Source: JAPOXR01 sp965199765 (lineage in GTDB: Bacteria > Pseudomonadota > Alphaproteobacteria > Rhodobacterales > Rhodobacteraceae). From it: a stretch of 64,000 nt of DNA. Under the pieces are notes generated by a model that was given only the letters and a program-made list of their open reading frames with translations, was not told the DNA's origin and made no database searches. Below, piece after piece: positions 43,570 through 52,441 of the stretch. The stretch covers positions 806,001-870,000 of the forward strand of contig CBDATC010000001.1 of assembly GCA_965199765.1 (NCBI GenBank), given 5' to 3'. The translations under genes and the position numbers were made by a program. Within the stretch, counting starts at the first letter, position 1. Every line of letters begins with the position of its first letter.

Positions 43570-45225
43570 TCACATATTCGGGTAGTTCGGCCCATCGCCT
43601 CCCTGAGGGACGCGCCATTCGATGTTTGCGCTTGGATCTTTGATATCACAGGTCTTGCAGTGAACGCAATTGGCGGGATTGATTCTGAATTCTGGATTCT
43701 TACCTTCGCTGTCGTAGAGGACCTCATAAACACCGGCCGGACAGTAGCGTTCAGCCGGTTCGGCGAATTTGGACAGATTGGTGCCAATTGGGATACCTGC
43801 ATCATTCAAATGCAGATGGCAGGGCTGCCCTTCTTGATGCGCGGTGCCTGAATAACTCACATTTGCAAGTCGATCAAAACTCAGAACACCATCCGGCTTC
43901 GGATAGATGATGGGGCGGTGTTTGTCGGCAGTCTCGGTGGAATCGGCATCGGTTACGGCATGGCGCAGGGTTCCGAGAGGGTTCCAACCCGTTAGATTTG
44001 CCGTCCACATGTCTATGCCGCCGATCACCGTGGATGCGGCGAGACCCCATTTGGACCACAGCGGTTTGACATTCCTAACGCGCTTAAGATCAATGCCGAC
44101 GAGACCGTTGCGGATCGAAGCTTCGTAGCCGTTCAGCTCATCGCCCCGACGACCGGCCGACACTGCGGAATGAACGGCCTCGGCCGCTGCAATGCCACTC
44201 AGCATCGCATTGTGGTTTCCCTTGATGCGCGGAACGTTAACCAGCCCTGCGGCACAGCCTGCGAGCGCGCCGCCGGGAAAGGTCAGCTTCGGCACCGATT
44301 GCCAACCGCCTTCTGTAATGGCGCGCGCGCCGTAAGCGACACGTCGGCCGCCGTTCAGAACCTGCGCGATTAAGTCATGATGCTTGAATCTCTGAAACTC
44401 CATATACGGAAACAGGTAAGGGTTACGATAATTCAGGTGAACAACGAACCCGATGCTTACTTGGTTGTTTTCCATGTGATAAAGAAATGACCCTCCACCG
44501 GCATTTGAACCCAAAGGCCACCCAGCGGTATGAACCACGCGCCCGGCTCGATGCTGTTCAGGAGGAATCTCCCAGATTTCTTTCATTCCGAGACCAAATT
44601 TAGGACGATCCGAATCGGCGTCAAGATTGAATTTGGCGATCACTTTTTTGCTCAGCGAACCCCGGGCTCCTTCGCAAAACAAGACATATTTTCCGTTTAC
44701 GCAAATTCCCGGCTCATATGAAGAACCTGGCGTTCCGTCCTTGTTGCGTCCGAATTCACCGGCGACCACACCGGCAACCTCGCCATTGGGGCCATAGACG
44801 ATATCCGAACATGCCATGCCGGAATAGATTTCCGCTTCCATCGCCTCAGCCTGCTCTCCAAGCCAGCGGCAGACATTGCTCATAGATACAATGAAATTGC
44901 CGTGATTATTCATCAGAGGCGGCATCGGCCAGTTCGGTATCCGCAAATATCCGCCCTCGCCGAGAATATAGAAGTTATCATCGGTTACCGGGTTGGTAAC
45001 CGGTGCGCCGCGCTCGCGCCAATCGGGAAACAGTGCTTCAAGTCCGCAAGGGTCCAACACGGCACCGGACAGAATATGCGCACCGACTTCGGATCCCTTT
45101 TCCAGCACACAGACCTCAATCGCCGGGTCCAGCTGTTTCAACCGGATTGCTGCCGAAAGACCAGCCGGTCCGGCACCAACAATAACAACGTCGAATTCCA
45201 TCGTTTCTCGTTCTGTTTGTGCCAT
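43570..45225 (-). CDS. etfD: Electron transfer flavoprotein-ubiquinone oxidoreductase
   Basis: Membrane-associated FAD/4Fe-4S enzyme passing electrons from ETF to ubiquinone (fatty acid and amino acid oxidation). 551 residues. The FAD-binding N-terminus is VVIVGAGPAGLSAAIRL. The middle GRVVHTAGWPLGSNAGGG and GGWQSVPKLTFPGGALAGC are diagnostic, and the C-terminal 4Fe-4S ligands are in NCVHCKTCDIKDP. The usual C-terminal GGDGPNYPNM is intact. A second ATG at 45201 is an alternative start. The ETF subunits are not in the window. Confidence 0.96.
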   Translation of the reverse strand: MAQTERETMEFDVVIVGAGPAGLSAAIRLKQLDPAIEVCVLEKGSEVGAHILSGAVLDPCGLEALFPDWRERGAPVTNPVTDDNFYILGEGGYLRIPNWPMPPLMNNHGNFIVSMSNVCRWLGEQAEAMEAEIYSGMACSDIVYGPNGEVAGVVAGEFGRNKDGTPGSSYEPGICVNGKYVLFCEGARGSLSKKVIAKFNLDADSDRPKFGLGMKEIWEIPPEQHRAGRVVHTAGWPLGSNAGGGSFLYHMENNQVSIGFVVHLNYRNPYLFPYMEFQRFKHHDLIAQVLNGGRRVAYGARAITEGGWQSVPKLTFPGGALAGCAAGLVNVPRIKGNHNAMLSGIAAAEAVHSAVSAGRRGDELNGYEASIRNGLVGIDLKRVRNVKPLWSKWGLAASTVIGGIDMWTANLTGWNPLGTLRHAVTDADSTETADKHRPIIYPKPDGVLSFDRLANVSYSGTAHQEGQPCHLHLNDAGIPIGTNLSKFAEPAERYCPAGVYEVLYDSEGKNPEFRINPANCVHCKTCDIKDPSANIEWRVPQGGDGPNYPNM

Positions 45226-45697
45226 CGTTTAACTCGGATCACCTGCTCAAAGGACCATGACTTGCCAGTTAGTAAAGCCAGTGCGAACGGTTAATCAAGC
45301 CCGCAGCCTTATTCGCGCCAACAAATTGGTTGGTGACGATTAGCGCCGTGCCTCTCTCGGACATCAATGTAAGCACGACTGCATGTTCGGAGAACGCCGC
45401 TTTTCAAATTTCAAGTCGCATCGGCGCTGTGGAGTGGGTGCAATTCCAGCAAATTCAAACCCGTCTGCCTTCCGCCTTCCAAGTCGGGGTTTTCCGGCGG
45501 GTGTGAGAATGCTATTGTGGTGTCAGTTTGTCTTGCGCGCCTTTTCCCGCGGTCACAGTCGGAATGTTGTGTTAATCGCCTGCGAAACAGATGAAGGGTT
45601 TGGTGCGATTTGTGTTATGGGGCAATTGAGTTGACTTGACGCGGAATTGCGCATTCTATGGCAGTTTGTCGCAGTAGCAGATTTTGTGGACGTGAAC
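45226..45697. other. Intergenic between ETF-QO and greA
   Basis: About 470 bases between divergent genes. No gene is supported. A candidate greA promoter lies at 45631-45659; the rest shows nothing I can name. Confidence 0.5.
45631..45659 (+). promoter_or_regulatory. Candidate greA promoter
   Basis: TTGACT (45631-45636), a 17-nt spacer, then TTCTAT (45654-45659), 38 nt before the greA ATG. The -35 match is good and the -10 is moderate. No experimental support. Confidence 0.4.
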
Positions 45698-46177
45698 ATG
45701 AACAGCGTGCCGATGACACAGCCAGGCTTGGATAAAGTCAAAAACGAACTCAAAAAGCTTACAACCATTGACCGGCCTTCGATCATTAAAGCGATTGCGG
45801 AAGCGCGAGAGCACGGCGATCTAGGAGAAAACGCGGAGTATCATGCTGCACGTGAACAGCAAAGTCTGATTGAAGGACGCATTAAGGAGCTCAACTATCT
45901 TGTGAACAACGCCGAAGTCATAGATATTTCGACATTGGATGGTCCAATCAAATTCGGTGCAACCGTTTTTTTGCGGGACGAAAATTCAGGCGCGGAGAAC
46001 ATTTACCAGCTGGTAAGCGCAGCGGAAGCAGATATCCAAACGGGCCGTCTGAACATAAACTCGCCATTGGCCAAAGCCTTAATCGGTTATGAAGAAGGGG
46101 ACTGCGTCGAGGTTCAGACCCCAAGCGGTTTGAAAGATTATACGATTTTAAAGGTTGAGTACGTTTCTGATGGCTGA
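45698..46177 (+). CDS. greA: Transcription elongation factor GreA
   Basis: Rescues backtracked RNA polymerase by stimulating transcript cleavage. About 159 residues. The coiled-coil arm carries the catalytic acidic tip in AREHGDLGENAEYHAAREQQ (Asp/Glu pair). The C-terminal FKBP-like domain ends in PLAKALIGYEEGDCVEVQTP. The start is the ATG at 45698 (MNSVPMTQPGLDKVKNEL). Its last 8 bases overlap the next gene. Confidence 0.96.
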   Translation: MNSVPMTQPGLDKVKNELKKLTTIDRPSIIKAIAEAREHGDLGENAEYHAAREQQSLIEGRIKELNYLVNNAEVIDISTLDGPIKFGATVFLRDENSGAENIYQLVSAAEADIQTGRLNINSPLAKALIGYEEGDCVEVQTPSGLKDYTILKVEYVSDG

Positions 46178-47072
46178 ACAGCACAGCTCCGCGCCTGCCC
46201 GGGCCGCTCTGGTAATCGCCTTCCTTGTAACCGTGGCTTGGGCGGCGGCGGTTTTCGCAGTGCATTTTGATTTCCTGTGGCCAAGCCGACAGGTTATGTT
46301 CATTGCTTTGAGCAGCGCGACATTGCTTCTGTTCTGGAGCTTGATCGTGACACTGCTCTTTTATGCACGCACGATGAAACAGCTTCGCGAACTGAGGGTT
46401 AAAATTGCTCACCTCCGTTCGTCACTCGTTAGCGAAGAAGTGAAATTTGAGCCGCAATCAATTGATGCCGGCATAGAACGGGATCCGATTCCCGCGAAAG
46501 AAGAGCTGACTGCTGAACCACAAGACACACCGGCCTACTCCGAACCTGATGCAGCCGGGCCGGACGAACCGCTTGAAACCTCCCGCCCATCGCCGCCCGG
46601 TCTTCCAGCATCGCCTTTAGTGGTCATCCGAGCATCTAATTTTGCTGATGATGAGAACGACATTGAAGCGTTCGAAGCTCTCGACCAAGTGTCCGCGGAT
46701 TCCGACTTCGCAGAATTGCTGGAGCTTTCAATGCGCGTCCTGCAGCTGCTGGCCGATTATGAGTTGTCGATTGATGAGATCGCAACCGACATTGTCGACC
46801 CTGAGACGTGGAGAACGGAATTCAGGTCGGGACCGTCCGGCAATCTTGCCGTGATTGGCAGATTCGGGTCTGACGAAGACCTCGCAAGAGTCAGGACACT
46901 GCTGGATCAGCAAGAAGACTTCGGCGACCTCGTGGACAGGTTCGCGCACTGCGGCAAAGTGCAGATCGAACGGTTTATGGAACATGCCGACGATCACGAG
47001 CTGCTGGATTTTGTCAATACCAGGACGATTCGAGCCTGTATTCTGACTGACACAGCGCGCTTGGAAAAATAA
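46170..47072 (+). CDS. Hypothetical two-span membrane protein coupled to greA
   Basis: 300 residues, family not recognised. Two membrane spans near the N-terminus (ALVIAFLVTVAWAAAVFAVH, and a second around LSSATLLLFWSLIVTLLFYA) form a hairpin, followed by a short coiled part (MKQLRELRVKIAHLRSSL). A Pro/Glu/Asp-rich low-complexity linker (about 90-150) leads to a compact C-terminal domain (about 160-300). That domain starts around FAELLELSMRVLQLLADYEL and includes NLAVIGRFGSDEDLARV. The linker suggests a cytoplasmic domain on a tether. Its ATG overlaps the end of greA (ATGGCTGA), so it is translationally coupled. Confidence 0.75.
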   Translation: MAEQHSSAPARAALVIAFLVTVAWAAAVFAVHFDFLWPSRQVMFIALSSATLLLFWSLIVTLLFYARTMKQLRELRVKIAHLRSSLVSEEVKFEPQSIDAGIERDPIPAKEELTAEPQDTPAYSEPDAAGPDEPLETSRPSPPGLPASPLVVIRASNFADDENDIEAFEALDQVSADSDFAELLELSMRVLQLLADYELSIDEIATDIVDPETWRTEFRSGPSGNLAVIGRFGSDEDLARVRTLLDQQEDFGDLVDRFAHCGKVQIERFMEHADDHELLDFVNTRTIRACILTDTARLEK

Positions 47073-47202
47073 CTTCTGTCAGTGTCGTGCCCCAGTCAGC
47101 ATCGCGCTGGCCCCGGCCCAATTCCGGCGGCATCTGATCGTGCGGGGGATGAAACCATTTGACAACAATTCACCTGATCGAGCCCAACTGACTGGAATCT
47201 CT

Positions 47203-48198
47203 ATGCACCGTCTAATCCAAAAGACCTTGAATGAAAAACTGAACCGGATTCGAAATGGCAAATACAATGAATCCCAATTCATAATCGCCGATGCCAAGGA
47301 CAGCGATATGGGGGGTGGTTTAACGGCGTTTGGCTACGCAGGTTCGGTTCGAAGTTTACGCACATTCAACGATCATTTGGATGCCATCCGGCAAATGACG
47401 AAAAGCGAAGCGGTCGACATCATGCTGATGTCAGCCTCCGCTGCCGCGCCGCTGGTTGAAGAGGGGCTGTTCGACAGCTCCCCTGTTACTCCAGCGGTAC
47501 GCTTAAATGATGCGACCGACATCTGGGGCATGCGCCATTCCAGTTACAGGCTTCATCCGCCACGTGATTTTCGTTCAGCACGGATCGACCGAATCAGAAA
47601 GCTGGTGAAACTCGGTCTATATTCAATCACGTTTTCGAACGATCTGCAGTCCGACTTGGCGTTCTTAAACAGCTTTCACCGATTTTTGGATGATATCAAT
47701 GGCACCGGTGTCCAATATTTTTTGGAGGTTTTCAACCCGCAGATCGATATCGGAATCGGTTCCGAGGACATTCCTGACTTCGTCAATGATTGCATTACAA
47801 GAACCTTGGCCGGTCTGACCACCGAAGACTTTCCGCAGTTTCTAAAGATTCCGTTCAACGGTCCCAAAGCTATGGAGGAGCTTTGCTCCTATGATCCACA
47901 GCGGCTTATCGTCGGCGTGCTTGGCGGCAGCGCGGGAACAACGCGCGATACGCTGGAGCTGGTGCGGCAGAGCGCTAAGTTCGGTGCAAAGGTTGCATTG
48001 TTCGGCCGCAAAATTCTGCAAAGCGAGGCTCCTCACGAGCTGGTGCGCACCATGCGGCTTGTTGTTGAAAGCGGTGTGAAATGTGAAGATGCGGTGCGAT
48101 GGTACCATGGTTATCTGACCAATCAGAATATCATGCCCAACCGAACACTCGAAGATGATCTTACCATTACGGAAGAGGTGCTTAAGCAAGACCTTTGA
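47203..48198 (+). CDS. Class I aldolase-like (DeoC/FbaB/LacD-type) barrel protein
   Basis: About 331 residues; identity uncertain. The late part has the class I aldolase pattern: a candidate Schiff-base Lys in FPQFLKIPFNGPKAMEEL, then the phosphate-binding strands RLIVGVLGGSAGTTRDTL and GAKVALFGRKILQSEAPHEL, like the DeoC/FbaB/LacD barrels. ESQFIIADAKDSDMGGGLTA at the N-terminus also fits a first barrel strand. I start at the ATG at 47203 (GGAATC upstream); a GTG at 47140 and an ATG at 47149 are possible. It converges on the Gfo/Idh gene. A C-C cleaving role that yields dihydroxyacetone is attractive but inferred. Confidence 0.6.
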   Translation: MHRLIQKTLNEKLNRIRNGKYNESQFIIADAKDSDMGGGLTAFGYAGSVRSLRTFNDHLDAIRQMTKSEAVDIMLMSASAAAPLVEEGLFDSSPVTPAVRLNDATDIWGMRHSSYRLHPPRDFRSARIDRIRKLVKLGLYSITFSNDLQSDLAFLNSFHRFLDDINGTGVQYFLEVFNPQIDIGIGSEDIPDFVNDCITRTLAGLTTEDFPQFLKIPFNGPKAMEELCSYDPQRLIVGVLGGSAGTTRDTLELVRQSAKFGAKVALFGRKILQSEAPHELVRTMRLVVESGVKCEDAVRWYHGYLTNQNIMPNRTLEDDLTITEEVLKQDL

Positions 48199-48438
48199 AG
48201 CAGCTGATATTAAGCAGACATCGTGCGAATGACGGCGAATTCCGCCCGTGAAATTGTCCATCTGGCCATTGAGGTCTGCCGCCGAGTTTGGATTTCCTAT
48301 GGACGAGTCCGCGAAAGATTCTGGACACTAACTGCCAGGTCCGTTTGAAGTCGTGTGAACCCTTTCAAAGCAGAATTCCGCCACTGACAAAATCATATCG
48401 GCTGAAACTGAAGGTCAAACCACAGGATTTGAGCAAAA

Positions 48439-49617
48439 CTAAATCTTCAACCGCTCCCAACTGCCGTTCTTTTTTGACGACCGAACGCAGGCATCAACAA
48501 ACGCTACGCCTTCCAATCCATCAGAGATTCCCGGATAACTGACCTCTTCATTTACCGCATTGTTCGCGCGCGCTGCCATGATGGCTTCAGCAGCTTCGCT
48601 GTAGATGTTCGCAAAGCCTTCAAGATATCCCTCCGGGTGGCCAGGCGGTATCCGTGAAACTCGGTTCGCAACTCCAGAGGCCCCGGCTCCCATACGGGTC
48701 AAAATGCGTTTCGGCTTTCCGAGCGGTGTGTGCAGCATATGGTTCGGATTCTCCTGTTCCCATTCCAGTCCGCCCTTTTCTCCATAGACTCGCAACCGCA
48801 GCGCATTCTCATTGCCGGGAGCAATTTGACTGCTCCATATCATTCCTCTCGCCCCGCTTGTGAATCGCAGCAGCACATGAGCGTTGTCATCCAACTCCCT
48901 GCCTTCGACGAAGGTTGTCAAATCCGCTGATATACTGTCGGTTTTCAACCCTGTCACAAACCGGACAAGATTGTAGGCGTGAGTTCCTATATCGCCGATG
49001 CATCCGCCTGCGCCTGATCGGGCCGGATCTGTTCTCCAGACCGCTTGCTTATGGCCCGACGCCTCAAGAGGTTCGGCCAGCCAGTCCTGCGGATACTCCG
49101 CTTGGACAACTCTGATTCTGCCCAGTTGTCCCGTTTTCACCAACTGCTTTGCTTGACGCACCATCGGGTAACCCGTGTAGTTGTGTGTTAACACAAACAA
49201 CACCGACGATTGCTGCGCTAATTTCGCTAGCTTGCGCGCGTCTTTCAAGGAACTGGTCAGCGGTTTATCGCAAATGACGTGGATTCCGCGTTTGAGAAAC
49301 TCCCTGGCGGCCGGATAATGGATATGATTCGGCGTAACAATGGCAACCGCTTCGATACCTTTAGAAAGCCGGGCCTCGCGGACCGCCATCGATTTGTAGT
49401 CTGGATAAATCCGTTCGGGCGCTAAACCAAGTTTCTGTCCGGAGGCAAGCGCCCGCTCCGGTGTCGATGAGAGGGCTCCAGCAACCAGTTCATAACGGTC
49501 GTCAATTCGTGATGCTATTCGGTGGACAGCGCCGATGAATGCATCTGACCCGCCACCGACCATGCCCAGCCTTATTCTGTGATTGTCCGGGCTGCCGCTT
49601 CCAGTCGAGTCCGCCAT
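48439..49617 (-). CDS. Gfo/Idh/MocA family oxidoreductase
   Basis: NAD(P)-dependent sugar dehydrogenase-like protein of 392 residues. The Rossmann start is RLGMVGGGSDAFIGAVHRIA, the catalytic EKP-type motif is HVICDKPLTSSLKDARKLA (Asp for Glu), and the substrate-site His lies in GCIGDIGTHAYNLVRF. The GGGSDAFIGAVHRIAS type is found among members that oxidise sugars at C3 (levoglucosan or 3-keto-sugar pathways), as far as I recall. It is co-directional with the isomerase gene, 65 nt apart, and the two should form one transcript. Substrate unknown. Confidence 0.87.
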   Translation of the reverse strand: MADSTGSGSPDNHRIRLGMVGGGSDAFIGAVHRIASRIDDRYELVAGALSSTPERALASGQKLGLAPERIYPDYKSMAVREARLSKGIEAVAIVTPNHIHYPAAREFLKRGIHVICDKPLTSSLKDARKLAKLAQQSSVLFVLTHNYTGYPMVRQAKQLVKTGQLGRIRVVQAEYPQDWLAEPLEASGHKQAVWRTDPARSGAGGCIGDIGTHAYNLVRFVTGLKTDSISADLTTFVEGRELDDNAHVLLRFTSGARGMIWSSQIAPGNENALRLRVYGEKGGLEWEQENPNHMLHTPLGKPKRILTRMGAGASGVANRVSRIPPGHPEGYLEGFANIYSEAAEAIMAARANNAVNEEVSYPGISDGLEGVAFVDACVRSSKKNGSWERLKI

Positions 49618-49682
49618 TTCACTGCCTCCTGCATTGTCGGAAGAATATCAATTCACTACTAACCTCGCTTGAACACAATCGT

Positions 49683-50735
49683 TCAGATCCCCAACATGCG
49701 CCGGTTCGCCGCTGTGTCCGTTCCGGCATCGGCAAAATCATCAAACGATTTTTTCGTAACCCTGATGATATGTTCGTTAACAAACGCAGCACCTTCGCGC
49801 GCGCCGTCTTCCGGGTCTTTCAGACAACACTCCCACTCAACAACCGCCCAGCCGCCGAAGTCAATTTCAGTCAGTTTTGAAAACACCATTCCAAAATCGA
49901 TCTGACCATCGCCCAGCGAACGAAAGCGACCTGCGCGCTGCACCCAGCCTTGGAATCCGCCATAAACCCCTTGCCGTCCCGTTGGATTGAACTCAGCGTC
50001 TTTGACATGGAACATCTTGATCCGATCTGCATAAATCTCGATATTATCAATATAATCAAGGCATTGCAGAACATAATGCGAAGGATCGTAGAGCATGTTC
50101 GCGCGCGAGTGGCCGTCCAGGCGATCCAAAAACATTTCGAATGTCACGCCGTCATGCAAATCCTCTCCCGGATGGATTTCGTAGCAAACATTGACTCCGC
50201 ATTCGTCGGCAGCATCTAATATCGGCCGCCATCGAGCCGCCAATTCGTCAAACGCGTCTTCTATCAGGCCTGCCGGCCGCTGTGGCCATGGATAGACATA
50301 CGGCCAAGCCAAGGCTCCGGAAAATGTCGCGTGCGAACCGATTCCCATGAGCGCTGATGCGGCAATTGCCTTATGGATTTGATCAACTGCCCATTCTTGA
50401 CGCGCTTTGGGATTCCCGCGCACTTCAGGCGCTGCAAATCCGTCAAATGCCATGTCGTATGCCGGGTGCACCGCAACAAGCTGGCCTTGGAGGTGCGTGG
50501 ACAGTTCCGTCACCTCAACACCGTTCTCCGCGGCGGTTCCCTTAAACTCATCACAATAATCCTTGGACTCTGCAGCGACTGCCAAATTGATCAGCCGGGA
50601 ATCCCATGCCGGCACCTGCACGCCCCTATATCCGCAATCCGCGGCCCATTTGGTTATCGTTTTCCAAGAATTAAACGGCGGGTTATCATCTGCAAACTGA
50701 GCAAGAAATAAGGCAGGGCCTTTGATTGTCCGCAT
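49683..50735 (-). CDS. Sugar phosphate isomerase/epimerase-like TIM barrel
   Basis: 350 residues of the xylose-isomerase-like AP-endonuclease-2 fold. The metal ligands are visible: Glu in VNVCYEIHPGEDLHDG, Asp/His in NMLYDPSHYVLQCLDY, His in KMFHVKDAEFN and Glu in GWAVVEWECCL. Members act as isomerases, epimerases or, beside Gfo/Idh dehydrogenases, as enzymes acting on 3-keto sugars. The start at 50735 follows AAAGGAGAAACA. It is first in a minus-strand pair with the Gfo/Idh gene and divergent from the ABC/DHA operon, sharing its regulatory region. Confidence 0.87.
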   Translation of the reverse strand: MRTIKGPALFLAQFADDNPPFNSWKTITKWAADCGYRGVQVPAWDSRLINLAVAAESKDYCDEFKGTAAENGVEVTELSTHLQGQLVAVHPAYDMAFDGFAAPEVRGNPKARQEWAVDQIHKAIAASALMGIGSHATFSGALAWPYVYPWPQRPAGLIEDAFDELAARWRPILDAADECGVNVCYEIHPGEDLHDGVTFEMFLDRLDGHSRANMLYDPSHYVLQCLDYIDNIEIYADRIKMFHVKDAEFNPTGRQGVYGGFQGWVQRAGRFRSLGDGQIDFGMVFSKLTEIDFGGWAVVEWECCLKDPEDGAREGAAFVNEHIIRVTKKSFDDFADAGTDTAANRRMLGI

Positions 50736-50889
50736 TGTTTCTCCTTTCCATACCAATCTTTCAGCATTGGCAAGCTTAATTCTAAGTGTACACTCAATTT
50801 CTGTTCAGGGGAAAGTGAACGATCTCTCACATCCCCATGGCACCATTCGACCAACGGCAGCCGTCTGCTCGGCTGGCGACAAACTTTGC

Positions 50890-50918
50890 TTGACAAAAGT
50901 TTAGTAATAAACTTTAGT
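50890..50918 (+). promoter_or_regulatory. Promoter with embedded 20-bp palindromic operator
   Basis: TTGACA (50890-50895), 17-nt spacer, TTTAGT (50913-50918). The spacer holds a perfect inverted repeat AAAGTTTA-GTAA-TAAACTTT (50896-50915). A further AAACTTT half-site lies at 50881-50887. A repressor bound here would block RNA polymerase. The cognate regulator is not known; the XRE-like protein of the operon (59512-59943) is one candidate, and a regulator outside the window is another. Confidence 0.65.
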
Positions 50919-51004
50919 TACTCAATCCGGGGTCTGCCGGTCTTCCTCGGAACCGTCTTAATTTAGGAGGATTCCAGACCGGATTACAATGGAGAACGAA
51001 GGTC

Positions 51005-52318
51005 ATGAGACTTCTGAAAACTACCCTAGCGGCATCACTCATCGCTTCAGCAAGCGTGCACGCAAGTTCAGCACAGGAAATCACACTCTGCTGGGCAGCA
51101 TGGGATCCGGCGAATGCTTTGGTCGAACTTTCGAAAGACTTCACAGCCGAAACTGGTATTGGCATGCAGTTCGAATTTGTTCCTTGGCCGAATTTCGCGG
51201 ACCGAATGCTGAATGAACTCAATTCGGGCGGGAAGCTCTGCGACCTGATGATCGGCGACAGCCAATGGATCGGCGGCGGTGCAGAGAACGGACACTACGT
51301 AAAACTGAACGACTTCTTCGACGCGGAAGGCATCAGCATGGATGACTTTGCGCCGGCAACTGTTTATGCCTATTCAACTTGGCCGAAAGGAACTCCGAAC
51401 TACTACGCGCTGCCGGCAATGGGCGACGCAAATGGCTGGTTCTACCGCAAGGATTGGTTCAGCGATCCCGATCTTCAAGCTGACTTCAAAGCCGAATATG
51501 GACGAGACCTTGCCGAACCTTCCACTCAGCGCGAACTCATGGACATCGCACGCTTCTTCCAAGGCAGAGAAATCGACGGCCAAAAGCGATTTGGCGTTTC
51601 GATCTTCACTGAGCGCGGTTCCGAGGGTATAACGATGGGCGCGTCCGGAGCGATGTATGCCTGGGGCTTCAAATACGAAAACACACCGGGATCCTACGAT
51701 ATGGAGGGAGCGGTCAATTCGGCGGAAGCGGTCGAAGCTCTCGAATTCTATAAGGAACTCTACAAGTGCTGCACGCCTCCGGGCTACACCGATGCCTACA
51801 TGCAGGAATCCCTCGACGCATTTAAGTCCGGTCAGGTCGCAATGGCTATGAACTGGTTCGCTTTCTTTCCTGGTCTCGCCAAAGATGAAGTGGTCGGTGG
51901 AGATAAAATCGACTTTTTCGTGAATCCGAAGCAAAATGTTGACGCCTCAACGCTCGGCGGTCAGGGAATCTCCCTTATTTCCTATTCGGATAAGCAGGAC
52001 GAAGCCAAACAATACATCAAGTGGTTCGCGCAGCCGGATGTTCAAAAGAAATGGTGGGCGCTCGGTGGATACTCCGCTCACAACGCAGTCCTGCAAGACC
52101 CGGGTTTCCCGGACACGCAACCCTTCGCGGCGGATTTTCTCGTTGCTATGGACGGTGTGCAGGATTTCTGGCAGGAACCAGCGTATGCTGAATTGCTGCT
52201 CGCCATGCAAAAGCGGCTGCACGACTACATCGTGGCCGATGTCGGCACGGCTAAAGAGGCCCTGGATAAACTGATTGAAGACTGGACCGAAGTCTTTGAA
52301 GACGAAGGCAAACTCTGA
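51005..52318 (+). CDS. Sugar-type ABC transporter substrate-binding protein
   Basis: Periplasmic binding protein (437 residues) of the carbohydrate family (CUT1, MalE/UgpB-like). The signal peptide MRLLKTTLAASLIASASVHASS ends before AQEITLCWAAWDP. Other features are DLMIGDSQWIGGGAENGHYV, AMGDANGWFYRKDWF and WFAQPDVQKKWWALGG. Aromatic-rich cleft residues suggest a polyol or sugar ligand. It is first in the operon and followed by a strong hairpin. Ligand identity is unknown. Confidence 0.88.
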   Translation: MRLLKTTLAASLIASASVHASSAQEITLCWAAWDPANALVELSKDFTAETGIGMQFEFVPWPNFADRMLNELNSGGKLCDLMIGDSQWIGGGAENGHYVKLNDFFDAEGISMDDFAPATVYAYSTWPKGTPNYYALPAMGDANGWFYRKDWFSDPDLQADFKAEYGRDLAEPSTQRELMDIARFFQGREIDGQKRFGVSIFTERGSEGITMGASGAMYAWGFKYENTPGSYDMEGAVNSAEAVEALEFYKELYKCCTPPGYTDAYMQESLDAFKSGQVAMAMNWFAFFPGLAKDEVVGGDKIDFFVNPKQNVDASTLGGQGISLISYSDKQDEAKQYIKWFAQPDVQKKWWALGGYSAHNAVLQDPGFPDTQPFAADFLVAMDGVQDFWQEPAYAELLLAMQKRLHDYIVADVGTAKEALDKLIEDWTEVFEDEGKL

Positions 52319-52340
52319 CGAATTTCAGCTAAAACCATTC

Positions 52341-52376
52341 GCGGGTCCGGCATGCGGACATCCCTGCCGGACCCGC
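52341..52376 (+). terminator. Strong intercistronic hairpin after the binding-protein gene
   Basis: Perfect 12-bp stem GCGGGTCCGGCA/TGCCGGACCCGC around a 12-nt loop, 22 nt after the stop. CGCCTTGTTT follows, so the T run is weak. It probably protects the binding-protein message and/or reduces read-through into the permease genes. Confidence 0.65.
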
Positions 52377-52402
52377 CGCCTTGTTTACCGGAGCTGAACC
52401 GC

Positions 52403-52441
52403 ATGACACTCAGATTCTTTTATGTCCAAGAGCTTCGATAA
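52403..52441 (+). CDS. Possible 12-codon leader ORF upstream of the permease gene
   Basis: MTLRFFYVQELR and stop. It has GGAG (52390-52393) 9 nt before its ATG, while the permease start (52422) lies inside it and has no ribosome site of its own; an in-frame stop sits just upstream of that start. Translation of the permease may be coupled to this leader. Chance is possible for such a short frame. Confidence 0.35.
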   Translation: MTLRFFYVQELR

